Source of the DNA: a virus
Virus record (IMG/VR): IMGVR_UViG_3300043449_000121
Coordinates: 1 to 29,969 of that record
Reading direction: 5' to 3' (one strand)
Length of the DNA: 29,969 nucleotides
A program made the position numbers and the translations under genes. Within the stretch, counting starts at the first letter, position 1, and each line of letters starts with the position of its first letter. Shown here piece after piece: positions 1-7,312 of the stretch. Under the pieces are notes generated by a model. That model searched no databases, was not told the origin of the DNA, and saw only the letters and a program-made list of their open reading frames with translations.

Positions 1-1494
1 CATGGTTTGTTGTGCAGTCATGCCCATACTATCAGCAAGATTACGAATTCTAAATCTTCCCGCATCAGTATGGATATTTACATTTTGCATTGCTTTTGCG
101 AGCATTTCCATCTTCTCTGCTGGATTTGCTCTCATCAATGCGATATGGTCTATTGCTACACCAAAGTCTCTTGCAAGCGTTCTGGAGAGGGTTAGCGAGG
201 CGTCTAATGAATCTAGCTTGTCTCCAAACTTGGCAATTGCATCTGCTCCGATTCCAAATTTAGATGAAACCTCTAGTGTATCTTTCATTACTTCATTTGC
301 TTGAGAGCCATATACAACAAATGTATTCATATTGGTTGCCAAGCCTTTAACTGCTTCTGCTGTTAAACCAAGGCTTCTTGCAGTATGCACAAGGGCTGTG
401 GACATTTCTACTGATGATTGTGTAGAATAACCTAAAGAACGGTCAAATGCGGAAAGAATCGTAACGCTTTCGCTAGCACCAATTCCAAATTTTTGCATTT
501 GATATGAAGCCACTAAAAGCTCTGTTGTTTGTTCTCTTTGTTTATTTCCTAGATTGACATACGCACTAGCCAAAGAGTTAACAGTTGCTGTTTGCGCGCC
601 AGCATCAATACCAAGGCGATTACCAGCAGCAGCGGCAGCATTGAAGCCAGAAGTTACAGTTGTTCCAAGTTCTCTACCCAATTTAGCTATTGTATCATAG
701 AATTGTTGAAATTTGGACCAAGCATGGAATAGGGCTGAACCTAATAAAGTAACTGGATTAAACATGGCCGTGAACGCGCCTGTTGCAGCTTTAGCAACCC
801 CTGTTAAGAAGCCCATCGCGCCGCCGTTTCCAATCAATGAAACTGCTAAATGATTATATTGTTCTGTTAAACCAGCAGTAGTTTGAAACTGTCCTTTTAA
901 AGAATTTGAAAGTGATGTGATAGAAACATCGCGTTGTTTGTCTAATAATTGCTTTTCTTTTTCTTGTTTAATTAGTTCTTCATTACTTCTGATAATTTCC
1001 ATCTCCAAATCGCTTGCAATTTGCAGCGACTTATTGGCTGCATCAAGTTTTTTTCCACCTTCTTCTATTGCTTTATTATATTCTTCGCGTGACTGCGTTA
1101 AGCGATTTAATTCTTTAATTTGGTCAGTAGTACGTGTAGATAATGCTTCAAGAGCAGCAATTTCAGATTCTATAGTTGCCAAGTCTGTTGCGCGGGTCGC
1201 GTTTAAACTGGTTATTGCAGCTACTTCTTCTTGCAAGATACCGATTGTACCTAGTCTGACTGTTTGTGATTGTTTAACAAATTCTAATTCTGCTTGAGCT
1301 TTTTGCAATGCTTGTTCTTGAAGTTGAACTTCAGCTTGTAATAAGTCATGACGATTTTTATAAACTTCATGACCTTTTTCAATCTCTTGATTTAATCTAG
1401 TAATAGAATCTGTTAATTTTATAGAAATTCTTTCCGTATCACCCATTAGGGCAGCTACTCTAGCAAGTTCTTCTGCTGTTAAATCTAATGCCAT
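1..1494 (-). CDS. Tail tape measure protein, N-terminal 498 residues (runs off window)
   Basis: An open frame runs without a stop from ATG at 1494 to the window edge (exactly 498 codons), starting MALDLTAEELARVAALMGD. Residues about 15-200 are charged and Gln/Glu/Lys-rich with heptad character (long coiled coil). A Gly/Ala-rich hydrophobic stretch follows (GFLTGVAKAATGAFTAMFNP, about residue 240), then an alpha-helical Ala-rich region with RSLGLTAEAVKGLATNMN-type repeats typical of phage tape measure proteins. Its place directly after sheath, tube and tail-chaperone genes is where contractile phages encode the tape measure, which sets tail length and is threaded into the host at injection. 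An SD (AAGGAAA) lies about 11 nt upstream. The start codon is flanked by a 10-bp inverted repeat (see separate entry). A large structural or fibre coiled-coil protein is the alternative; I favour tape measure from composition and position. Confidence 0.72.
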   Translation of the reverse strand, partial: MALDLTAEELARVAALMGDTERISIKLTDSITRLNQEIEKGHEVYKNRHDLLQAEVQLQEQALQKAQAELEFVKQSQTVRLGTIGILQEEVAAITSLNATRATDLATIESEIAALEALSTRTTDQIKELNRLTQSREEYNKAIEEGGKKLDAANKSLQIASDLEMEIIRSNEELIKQEKEKQLLDKQRDVSITSLSNSLKGQFQTTAGLTEQYNHLAVSLIGNGGAMGFLTGVAKAATGAFTAMFNPVTLLGSALFHAWSKFQQFYDTIAKLGRELGTTVTSGFNAAAAAGNRLGIDAGAQTATVNSLASAYVNLGNKQREQTTELLVASYQMQKFGIGASESVTILSAFDRSLGYSTQSSVEMSTALVHTARSLGLTAEAVKGLATNMNTFVVYGSQANEVMKDTLEVSSKFGIGADAIAKFGDKLDSLDASLTLSRTLARDFGVAIDHIALMRANPAEKMEMLAKAMQNVNIHTDAGRFRIRNLADSMGMTAQQTM

Positions 1495-1504
1495 CTAATG
1501 GGTG
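1440..1504 (-). promoter_or_regulatory. Inverted repeat looping out the tape-measure start codon
   Basis: Perfect 10-nt arms: CACCCATTAG in the mRNA ends immediately before the ATG, and CTAATGGGTG lies 45 nt downstream inside codons 15-18. In RNA this would form a stem abutting the start codon, with the ATG and about 14 codons in the loop, and would cover the SD-ATG spacer. This is seen directly in sequence; a role in translational control is inference. Confidence 0.45.
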
Positions 1505-1512
1505 TTTCCTTT

Positions 1513-1863
1513 TTAATATCCTGTAAATGGATACTTGATACCAGTATCTCTTTCAAATTGTGCTGCTGCAAACTTAAGTTGTGCTTGGTTTTGATGTGTG
1601 CGTGGGTCATTAAGGCCATGATTAACGTAAGCATCATATAGTCTTTTCTCGCGAGCAATTAGTTCTACAAAGGAACCAATTTGTGCTGGAGAACCAGAAA
1701 CTGAAATATTTGGTATTGGTCCCATGCCCGAAAGTGCTGCAACAACTTGACGGATAGAATTAGCCATATCATAAGGATTGAAGTTTTCCATTAGACGCTC
1801 CTGTGGGTCTAGGATTAATCTAACAGGTTTAAGATTGTCTGTCATGTAATTTCTAATACTCAT
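1513..1863 (-). CDS. Conserved hypothetical protein between tail chaperone and tape measure
   Basis: 116 aa, starting MSIRNYMTDNLKPVRLILD. No family I can name. It is mixed helical, with a central Ser/Gly/Pro patch (GMGPIPNISVSGSPAQIG) and a C-terminal helix ending FERDTGIKYPFTGY. No signal peptide or membrane segment. It ends 18 nt before the tape-measure ATG and is the first gene after a strong terminator, so it probably leads a separate late transcript with the tape measure. The ATG at 1863 has no SD; a CTATTTATA motif ends 3 nt before it, suggesting a leaderless mRNA. A second Met (residue 7, 1845) is an alternative start, also without a good SD. Position suggests a tail or tape-measure-associated role; this is inference only. 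Confidence 0.75.
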   Translation of the reverse strand: MSIRNYMTDNLKPVRLILDPQERLMENFNPYDMANSIRQVVAALSGMGPIPNISVSGSPAQIGSFVELIAREKRLYDAYVNHGLNDPRTHQNQAQLKFAAAQFERDTGIKYPFTGY

Positions 1864-1866
1864 ACA

Positions 1867-1876
1867 TATAAATAGA
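1867..1876 (-). promoter_or_regulatory. Late-promoter-like motif T-CTATTTATA before the 116-aa gene
   Basis: Sense strand reads TCTATTTATA directly after the terminator T-tract. TATTTA is followed by only 5 nt (TATGT) and then the ATG, so a start site at normal -10 spacing would fall at or next to the A of the ATG. Confidence 0.5.
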
Positions 1877-1905
1877 AAAAGACAGGGTTTTTACCCCTGT
1901 CTTTT
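1876..1905 (-). terminator. Rho-independent terminator after the tail-chaperone gene
   Basis: Perfect 11-bp stem AAAAGACAGGG / CCCTGTCTTTT around a 7-nt loop, followed on the minus strand by TTTTTC. It lies 3 nt past the stop of the frameshift-extended tail-chaperone frame (1909). The A-rich opposite flank means it could also act on the plus strand, but no plus-strand genes are present. Confidence 0.8.
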
Positions 1906-1908
1906 AAA

Positions 1909-2154
1909 TTACTTTTTATTAGCTTCGTCGTATTGCTTTTTTTCGTCTTCAAATTGTTTTGCCAATCTCTTTGTAAACCAATGTCTTAATTGAATTGGAA
2001 GATTGTAAACTTCTATAAAAGACCAACCACCATGATATTTGAGGATAAACATTTCCTCATATATCGATTCGTGATACTTATCGGTTAACCCAAAAAAAGT
2101 CCGCTGTAAACGGCACCTCCATCTCTGTATCAAAGCCACAGAAACGGCACTCAA
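1909..2154 (-). CDS. Frameshift-accessed C-terminal extension of the gp26-like tail chaperone
   Basis: Open frame overlapping the end of the upstream chaperone gene by 77 bp, in the +1 frame relative to it. The frame opens only with TTG (2154), with no SD. The conserved-looking part begins exactly where the two frames meet, at a run of seven T (2092-2098): FFGLTDKYHESIYEEMFILK, then GGWSFIEVYNLPIQLRHWF and a charged helical tail. Sixty residues follow the slip point. The pattern aromatic-xx-YxxPxxLRxFxxxxL resembles small proteins next to the gp26 gene in marine T4-like phages. Most likely it is made as a fusion of about 337 aa by slippage of tRNA-Phe on UUUUUUU, like lambda gpG-T tail chaperones. 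The first in-frame ATG (2052) is inside the domain, with GAGG only 2 nt away, so independent initiation is a weak alternative. Confidence 0.6.
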   Translation of the reverse strand: MSAVSVALIQRWRCRLQRTFFGLTDKYHESIYEEMFILKYHGGWSFIEVYNLPIQLRHWFTKRLAKQFEDEKKQYDEANKK

Positions 2155-2923
2155 ATGAGTTATTGTAAGATACGTTTGGAGTAACCATCTTAACTAATTT
2201 CTTAAAATAAATTGAATCTCTTGCTGGAAGGTTGGCAATTAATTGCTCTACTTGTTGTCTATCTGCCACATCGTTGACAGCTACAATCATTAGTCGAAGA
2301 ACGTCTGTCGCATTTGTTTCATTTTGAACTATAGTTTTTGATGTAAGCTTCTCAACTAGGAATCTTTCTTCACGACCTGTTGGAAGTTTAAATGAAATCT
2401 TGACTTTGCTCATTGGAAGAACAAGATGCATTAATCCGTCTTCTGTTTGTGTTACTCCAAGATTCTCTAAAGCTTCTGTGTCTAGAGCATAATTTACATT
2501 TGGGTTTTGTAAATCAAATGAATATTCTTGTGCTTTTGAACAAGAAGGACAATTAACTTTGGTGTCATAATCTGGGCCATAACCAGAAATTCTTGCTGCA
2601 ACTATAATAGCATTTCTATCACCAATCAATAATGATTCAGTTCTAATTTGCTTATCAATTACCAAGTCAGCAATAAGTTTATCAATTACAACACCTTTTT
2701 TAATAAGACTCTTTGATGTTAAAGTATCTTCATCTTTTGCTGTCATAAAGCGAATTTCAATAGTTTCTTTGCCATGTAGAGGATGATTTGGCGAATAATA
2801 AAGACCTTTGGATGGTAATTCTACATGCTCTGTTGGAACGACGAACGAAAGCCCACCATCTGTCTGTGGGGCTTCTGATTGAGGGAGATGTGCTCCACCC
2901 AATCTATCTTGGTTATTTCTCAT
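2078..2923 (-). CDS. gp26-like baseplate/tail assembly chaperone (T4_baseplate family), zinc-ribbon
   Basis: 281 aa. The N-terminal part carries VPTEHVELPSKGLYY, HPLHGKETIEIRFMTAKDED and LTSKSLIKKG, motifs I recognise from the T4 gp26/gp51-type family of marine T4-like phages. Next come a DRNAIIVAARISGYGPDY segment and four cysteines arranged as CPSC (about residue 125) and CRFC (about residue 262), a probable zinc site. T4 gp26/gp51 help hub and tape-measure assembly, and this position before the tape measure is that of tail chaperones. ATG at 2923 has SD GGAG 6 nt away and abuts the previous stop. The zero-frame product ends ADFFWVNR just after a T7 slippery run; a second frame continues past it (see the extension entry), so two products sharing an N-terminus are expected. 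Confidence 0.72.
   Translation of the reverse strand: MRNNQDRLGGAHLPQSEAPQTDGGLSFVVPTEHVELPSKGLYYSPNHPLHGKETIEIRFMTAKDEDTLTSKSLIKKGVVIDKLIADLVIDKQIRTESLLIGDRNAIIVAARISGYGPDYDTKVNCPSCSKAQEYSFDLQNPNVNYALDTEALENLGVTQTEDGLMHLVLPMSKVKISFKLPTGREERFLVEKLTSKTIVQNETNATDVLRLMIVAVNDVADRQQVEQLIANLPARDSIYFKKLVKMVTPNVSYNNSFECRFCGFDTEMEVPFTADFFWVNR
2092..2098 (-). promoter_or_regulatory. Probable programmed ribosomal frameshift site (T7 run)
   Basis: Zero frame reads GAC TTT TTT TGG GTT AAC CGA TAA. Moving +1 reads TTT TTT GGG TTA ACC GAT and stays open for 60 codons; -1 hits TAA within three codons. Phe-tRNA can re-pair perfectly on UUU after a +1 (or -2) slip. A GGAGGTG sequence lies 17 nt upstream and could act as an internal SD stimulator, although that spacing is longer than usual. 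Confidence 0.6.
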
Positions 2924-3769
2924 TTATACTCCGTGTTTCTTTGGGTCGTCATGCATATACGAGGTATATACTGCCCACATATAACCTATTTGTAAATTAT
3001 ATTCAATAAATGCGTTATCATTTTCGTAATTATTATCACCAAATGATACTTCTTTCAAATAAGGTTCATATAAATTCCACTTACCTACTGGGTATGTTCT
3101 TTGTGTATTTAAGTGTGCTTTGTCAATTGGATTGCCAAAGGTTTGTGTATAGTCGTTTTGTGCTTGACCATTTTCGCCAATTACCGTTCCAACATTGTCG
3201 TAGTCTGGAAGGTAATCGGTCGATAAATCAATTATCTCAAATGGCTCAAACAATAAGCGACTTCTAATCTGCATAGGGTCTTTACCTGCGGCTGCTTTAG
3301 CATCCATGTTAATAGCAGGAAGCCCTATATCAGATACCCTTGATATTCTGTCTGTAGTTGAAAATCTATATCCAGAACCATCAATCAAGAGACTTAATAA
3401 ATAATCTAAATCTTTTGGAACTTCTTGAGGATGAAAAGTGTGAGAACCTACATTTACTAATTTTATACTAATAGGTTCCCATTTATAGTTTTCTGGCTTT
3501 GGAGATTCAAACCCTATGAAGAATCCGTCACCTTCTATATATTTTTTACCTGTATCGATACGAAACTTTGGTCTATCAATAGACTTTACTAACCATGAAT
3601 AGTTTGGAATATTTTTAAATTCATTTCCAAAACCACTACCAGACAAGTTAATATCGTAATTACTTTTAAATACAGCATTATCGCCAAACCTAACCAAAAA
3701 CTTATATTTTGATTTAGGTTTGGCGTTAAAGCTAGACCAGAAATTAAATCTATTATCTCCGGGTGTCAT
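2924..3769 (-). CDS. Second tube-fold tail protein (gp54/gp48-like tube initiator candidate)
   Basis: 281 aa. N-terminus FNFWSSFNAKPKSKYKFLVR parallels the tube protein encoded just upstream (FWSDAGLEPKRKHKFLMF). The C-terminus PYLKEVSFGDNNYENDNAFI parallels the tube protein's AWISKVDMGDVSYDNDNQLS. It is therefore a tube-fold paralogue with an insert of about 75 residues. In T4, gp48 and gp54 are tube-like proteins on which the tube nucleates; a protein like this directly after the tube gene could be that initiator or a second tube or cap subunit. This is inference from internal similarity. The start has no convincing SD (AAGTGATAC before ATG), with a 16-nt gap after the tube gene, so it may depend on translational coupling. 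Confidence 0.6.
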   Translation of the reverse strand: MTPGDNRFNFWSSFNAKPKSKYKFLVRFGDNAVFKSNYDINLSGSGFGNEFKNIPNYSWLVKSIDRPKFRIDTGKKYIEGDGFFIGFESPKPENYKWEPISIKLVNVGSHTFHPQEVPKDLDYLLSLLIDGSGYRFSTTDRISRVSDIGLPAINMDAKAAAGKDPMQIRSRLLFEPFEIIDLSTDYLPDYDNVGTVIGENGQAQNDYTQTFGNPIDKAHLNTQRTYPVGKWNLYEPYLKEVSFGDNNYENDNAFIEYNLQIGYMWAVYTSYMHDDPKKHGV

Positions 3770-3785
3770 GTATCACTTGTTTATA

Positions 3786-4412
3786 TTATCTTGTGCGTCT
3801 TGGTGCGCCAATAGAAGCAATATCAGCATCTGAAGAAATTTGTCTATCTTCTTTGCCTGTAATTGTTCTTCCAGCTTCTTGTTGTTGTAACTCTGCCCAA
3901 TCATAAACAATTGTCAATTTGTATTCTGATAATTGGTTATCGTTATCATAAGATACGTCACCCATATCAACTTTAGAAATCCAAGCGTTCCATAACTGCC
4001 ATTGTTCTACAACGAGTCCCATTTCATCTATTTGTTGAAATATAACTCCACCGCTTAAAGAAGATACAGCACCAGACTTGTCAATAAGTGTCAAAGGTGT
4101 GGCCCCTGCGGAACCGCCCTGTAGGGCGGCTCCTTTTCTTACAGGACTTTGATTACCAGCATCGTTCATAAATTGCATAATTTTTTGAACAATTTGGTCA
4201 TTTTCTGTATCAACAAATGTTACTGTAACATCGTTCCACTTGACACCACCGGGAAACTTGTAGCTATTTCCTAGAAACTTGTGTTCACCAACAGTAATTT
4301 CCATGTTTGGCTTATTAGTTGATTTTACCAAAATAGCTGGTAAATCTCCAACAAACATCAAAAACTTATGCTTTCTCTTTGGTTCTAAACCTGCATCACT
4401 CCAGAATGCCAT
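3786..4412 (-). CDS. Tail tube protein, gp19-like
   Basis: 208 aa, close to T4 gp19 (163 aa) plus a small internal insert. Begins MAFWSDAGLEPKRKHKFLMF, with GGVKWNDVTVTFVDTENDQI and a closing ISKVDMGDVSYDNDNQLSEY-KLTIVYDWA pattern, as in tube proteins of T4-like phages: a beta-rich subunit that stacks as hexamers inside the sheath. A Gly/Ala loop (about 95-107) and a charged C-terminal tail follow. It lies 30 nt after the sheath gene, the canonical 18-19 order. SD GGGAG stands about 9 nt before the ATG, and an ACTATATAATA sequence upstream of the SD may be a promoter variant, as tube is needed in many copies. Confidence 0.82.
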   Translation of the reverse strand: MAFWSDAGLEPKRKHKFLMFVGDLPAILVKSTNKPNMEITVGEHKFLGNSYKFPGGVKWNDVTVTFVDTENDQIVQKIMQFMNDAGNQSPVRKGAALQGGSAGATPLTLIDKSGAVSSLSGGVIFQQIDEMGLVVEQWQLWNAWISKVDMGDVSYDNDNQLSEYKLTIVYDWAELQQQEAGRTITGKEDRQISSDADIASIGAPRRTR

Positions 4413-4442
4413 ATCTTAAATCTCCCTTTATATTATATAGTA

Positions 4443-7247
4443 TTAATCGTTAAAAGAAGCACCAGAACCTGCAATAACGAAATCAATTGCAATGTATTCT
4501 ATGGCTCTTGCTGGCTTGACGAAAATCTTGGCGTATACAATGTTTCTATCAACCAAATCTGGTGTGGTTGTTGATTCATCAAGAATCAAACGATATTCTG
4601 TAATACCAAGTCTTGTTTGGACGCTGCTTAAGAAAGCTTCGGCTTGTGACTTGAATCTATTCCATGTAACACTTACGTTTTGGTCGAAGAGAATTGTTGA
4701 AGCGATGATTGAGATTTGTCTCTTCAAGTAGATAACCAATCTACGAACGTTGATTCTATCGAGAGCAGATGGTGTAATTTGTAGAGTCTTTTGTCCAAAG
4801 ATTACGATACCTTCTGCTGGGAATGAAGCAATTGGATTGATGTTGGCTTCATAAAGTGCATCACGCTCATCGGCATTCAAACGCTTTGAAACACCGATAA
4901 CTGGAACACCACCACGACCCTCTGATAAACCACCTCTGGTGAATCCTGCTGGTGCGAACCAGAGTTCTTGTGTTGCTTGACCATAAGACATAGCACCTAG
5001 AGCAACAACTGATGGAGGAACCATTAGATTTCTATTTGTAATGGTATCGCGGATTTGTACCCAAGGGTAGTAAGTTGCACCATAGCTGCTATTCAAAGCA
5101 CGACCTTGAAGACTTGAAACGACTTCGGAAACCGTATCGCCCAAACGCTCTATAGCGGTTAAGCTTTCTTCATGCTCTGGTACATAAACGTCTGGTAAGT
5201 CAATGATTGCTAGTGCATCACCTCTTGCCTCACATGTATTGACGAGGTGAGTGGTTAATGATTCGTGAGTCATGCCCGGAATAGTAACAATATCAGTTAC
5301 TAGAGTCTCTGCATCGCCACAAGTATCGATTGCACGACGAACAGTATTGTATACATAGCTTGTTACTTCTGTATCACTAGATACCAAATTTGCATTAGCG
5401 AATGGGTCTGATTCGATAATATTAACACCATCGAAACCACCAACCATTGGCATTGTAAACTTATTATAGCCAGCATTTAACAAGGCTGTTGCTCCACTTA
5501 CAGCAGAGATAGAATTACCAGCAATACGTGAACCAGATACATATACTGGGCCCGTACCTGCTCCTACGGCTCCACTAACATCATCGAGTGTGAATACGAA
5601 TGATGGTGTGGTGTTTGTTGTTGTTGCTTCGTAAGAATCGAAACCATATGGCTTTGATTTAACTAAATCATAATATGATTGGTCAAAGATTGTTGTTGTG
5701 CCAGAAGTTGTTGTCTTGATACCAAAGTGTGCTTTGGTGAAGTCTGACAAGCCAGCTTCAGAGGCAGAGCCAATCAAGGGGATTGATGGGAATGTAAAGG
5801 TTGCTTGGAAAGAAGAACCGCTAGCTGCTACTAATGAAGAACCAGCAGCATTTCTCTTGGCTGCATTACTTACGAAAGAATTGGTTGGAACACCAGAGCC
5901 AGTTGTTACTGTGAAGCTCTTGAATTTTGGTGGACCGAAGAAACCGAATGGTACATAAGCTGCATCAATCAAACCAAGCTCTACAGCTTCGTCTAATTCT
6001 ACATATACAACTTTTGATAGAAGTGGATAGGTTCCAACTTCTCTGTAGCGTCTTTCTGAATCTGACCAATCTAGTCTCTTGTCACCGATTCTCTTGGCAA
6101 TGAAATTTTCTGATGCTGGATTCAAGTCAAGGTTTGTGTATCTTTCTAGAACCTTTTGTACTGCATCAGTATCGCCAGCTTGACGGATTGCAATTGAGAA
6201 TGTGCCATATGGGTTGAATTGTGGGTTTGCTGGTGCTTTAACATTGTAGATAGAAACTTTGAGATTCTTGCTTTCCCATTCACCAGAATCAATTGCTACC
6301 AAGCGGAATAGTTTTTGTTGTAATTGTGCATTGAATGCAGCAGTATTTGTATTTAAGTCTTGACCAATTACCCAACCAGTTTTAGCTGGTTGCATACCAC
6401 CACGATAGTCACAACCTTGAGTTGTTCCGCTCATCAATGGAGCAATAAAACCAAACAATGATGAATTGATATTTACTGCGTTTTGTATTGATGCGTCGTA
6501 GGTTTCACCAAGCCAATATGTTTCTTGAGAAGCAGTTGGTGTTATTCTTGTGTTTGTAAGAATTGGATTTGTATTGAATACTTTTCTAGCATATCTGTCA
6601 GATGAAGTGTCAAAGTTGAAAGTTGCTACATATTCTTCTGCTTCACTACCATTATAGATAATAGCTTTAAACTCGTTCTTGGCTACACCAGTACCTTCAA
6701 TAAGAATATTTGAGCCAGATGTATTGGAACCAGTAACGTTTGCACCAGAAAGAGCCATTGAGCCAGTTTGCAAATACCATACGGCTGCAAGGGAGCCAAC
6801 ACCAAGATTGGTATTAACATCAGATGCAGAAGGAATTAAGAATAAGCCATAAGCACCACCAGCGGTAATTGGGCTGTGTTCAGTTGTTCTCCAGCCAGCT
6901 TCTCCATCATCTTGGGTTGCATTTTCGTTTTGTGTACCAAGTAGGCGAATAACATTAAGAGATGGAGTATTGCGTAACCAAGCTTGTGCAGCATAAGCGG
7001 CGTAGGTTGGGGAAGTGTAATTGCCGCTTCTCCATACGTCACCACCGACTTTACCAGCAATTGGATTGCCAAAGATTTCTACAAATTGTGAGAAAGATGA
7101 AACACGAACAGGACGCATTGCTGGTCCACGCTCAAATCGGCCAATAACAGTTGGTCCAACGCCAGCAGGTACTGCTGTTACTTGTGAATTATCAATCTCT
7201 GCGATTTGCACGCCGGGAGAAACAAATTTAAATTTATCTACAGCCAT
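4443..7247 (-). CDS. Tail sheath protein, gp18-like
   Basis: 934 aa, clearly longer than T4 gp18 (659 aa). N-terminus FVSPGVQIAEIDNSQVTAVP and TVIGRFERGPAMRPVRVSSF is the standard sheath opening. The C-terminal domain (about 640-934) has the conserved core: DALAIIDLPDVYVPEHEESL, YYPWVQIRDTITNRNLMVPP, RINVRRLVIYLKRQISI and the final FVKPARAIEYIAIDFVIAGS strand that exchanges with neighbouring subunits. The middle (about 115-600) is Ser/Thr/Gly-rich and probably forms the surface domains that account for the extra length. The sheath contracts to drive the tube through the envelope. SD TGGAG precedes the ATG, and an ACTATTTAAT motif lies about 37 nt upstream, so it probably has its own late promoter. 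Confidence 0.92.
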   Translation of the reverse strand: MAVDKFKFVSPGVQIAEIDNSQVTAVPAGVGPTVIGRFERGPAMRPVRVSSFSQFVEIFGNPIAGKVGGDVWRSGNYTSPTYAAYAAQAWLRNTPSLNVIRLLGTQNENATQDDGEAGWRTTEHSPITAGGAYGLFLIPSASDVNTNLGVGSLAAVWYLQTGSMALSGANVTGSNTSGSNILIEGTGVAKNEFKAIIYNGSEAEEYVATFNFDTSSDRYARKVFNTNPILTNTRITPTASQETYWLGETYDASIQNAVNINSSLFGFIAPLMSGTTQGCDYRGGMQPAKTGWVIGQDLNTNTAAFNAQLQQKLFRLVAIDSGEWESKNLKVSIYNVKAPANPQFNPYGTFSIAIRQAGDTDAVQKVLERYTNLDLNPASENFIAKRIGDKRLDWSDSERRYREVGTYPLLSKVVYVELDEAVELGLIDAAYVPFGFFGPPKFKSFTVTTGSGVPTNSFVSNAAKRNAAGSSLVAASGSSFQATFTFPSIPLIGSASEAGLSDFTKAHFGIKTTTSGTTTIFDQSYYDLVKSKPYGFDSYEATTTNTTPSFVFTLDDVSGAVGAGTGPVYVSGSRIAGNSISAVSGATALLNAGYNKFTMPMVGGFDGVNIIESDPFANANLVSSDTEVTSYVYNTVRRAIDTCGDAETLVTDIVTIPGMTHESLTTHLVNTCEARGDALAIIDLPDVYVPEHEESLTAIERLGDTVSEVVSSLQGRALNSSYGATYYPWVQIRDTITNRNLMVPPSVVALGAMSYGQATQELWFAPAGFTRGGLSEGRGGVPVIGVSKRLNADERDALYEANINPIASFPAEGIVIFGQKTLQITPSALDRINVRRLVIYLKRQISIIASTILFDQNVSVTWNRFKSQAEAFLSSVQTRLGITEYRLILDESTTTPDLVDRNIVYAKIFVKPARAIEYIAIDFVIAGSGASFND

Positions 7248-7282
7248 TACTAAATCTCCAATGTTTTATTTTAATTATCAGT

Positions 7283-7292
7283 ATTAAATAGT
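7283..7292 (-). promoter_or_regulatory. Late-promoter-like motif ACTATTTAAT before the sheath gene
   Basis: Sense strand ATATAACTATTTAATACTGA in the 65-nt gap before the sheath gene, about 37 nt from the ATG and leaving room for a leader with the SD. No hairpin terminator is evident in this gap. Confidence 0.5.
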
Positions 7293-7312
7293 TATATCTA
7301 CATCAAAACGCT

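Noticed and set aside
917-1297. Plus-strand open frame across the tape-measure region
   Set aside because: The minus-strand frame is open for all 498 codons to the window edge and has coiled-coil protein character; the plus-strand frame is its shadow.
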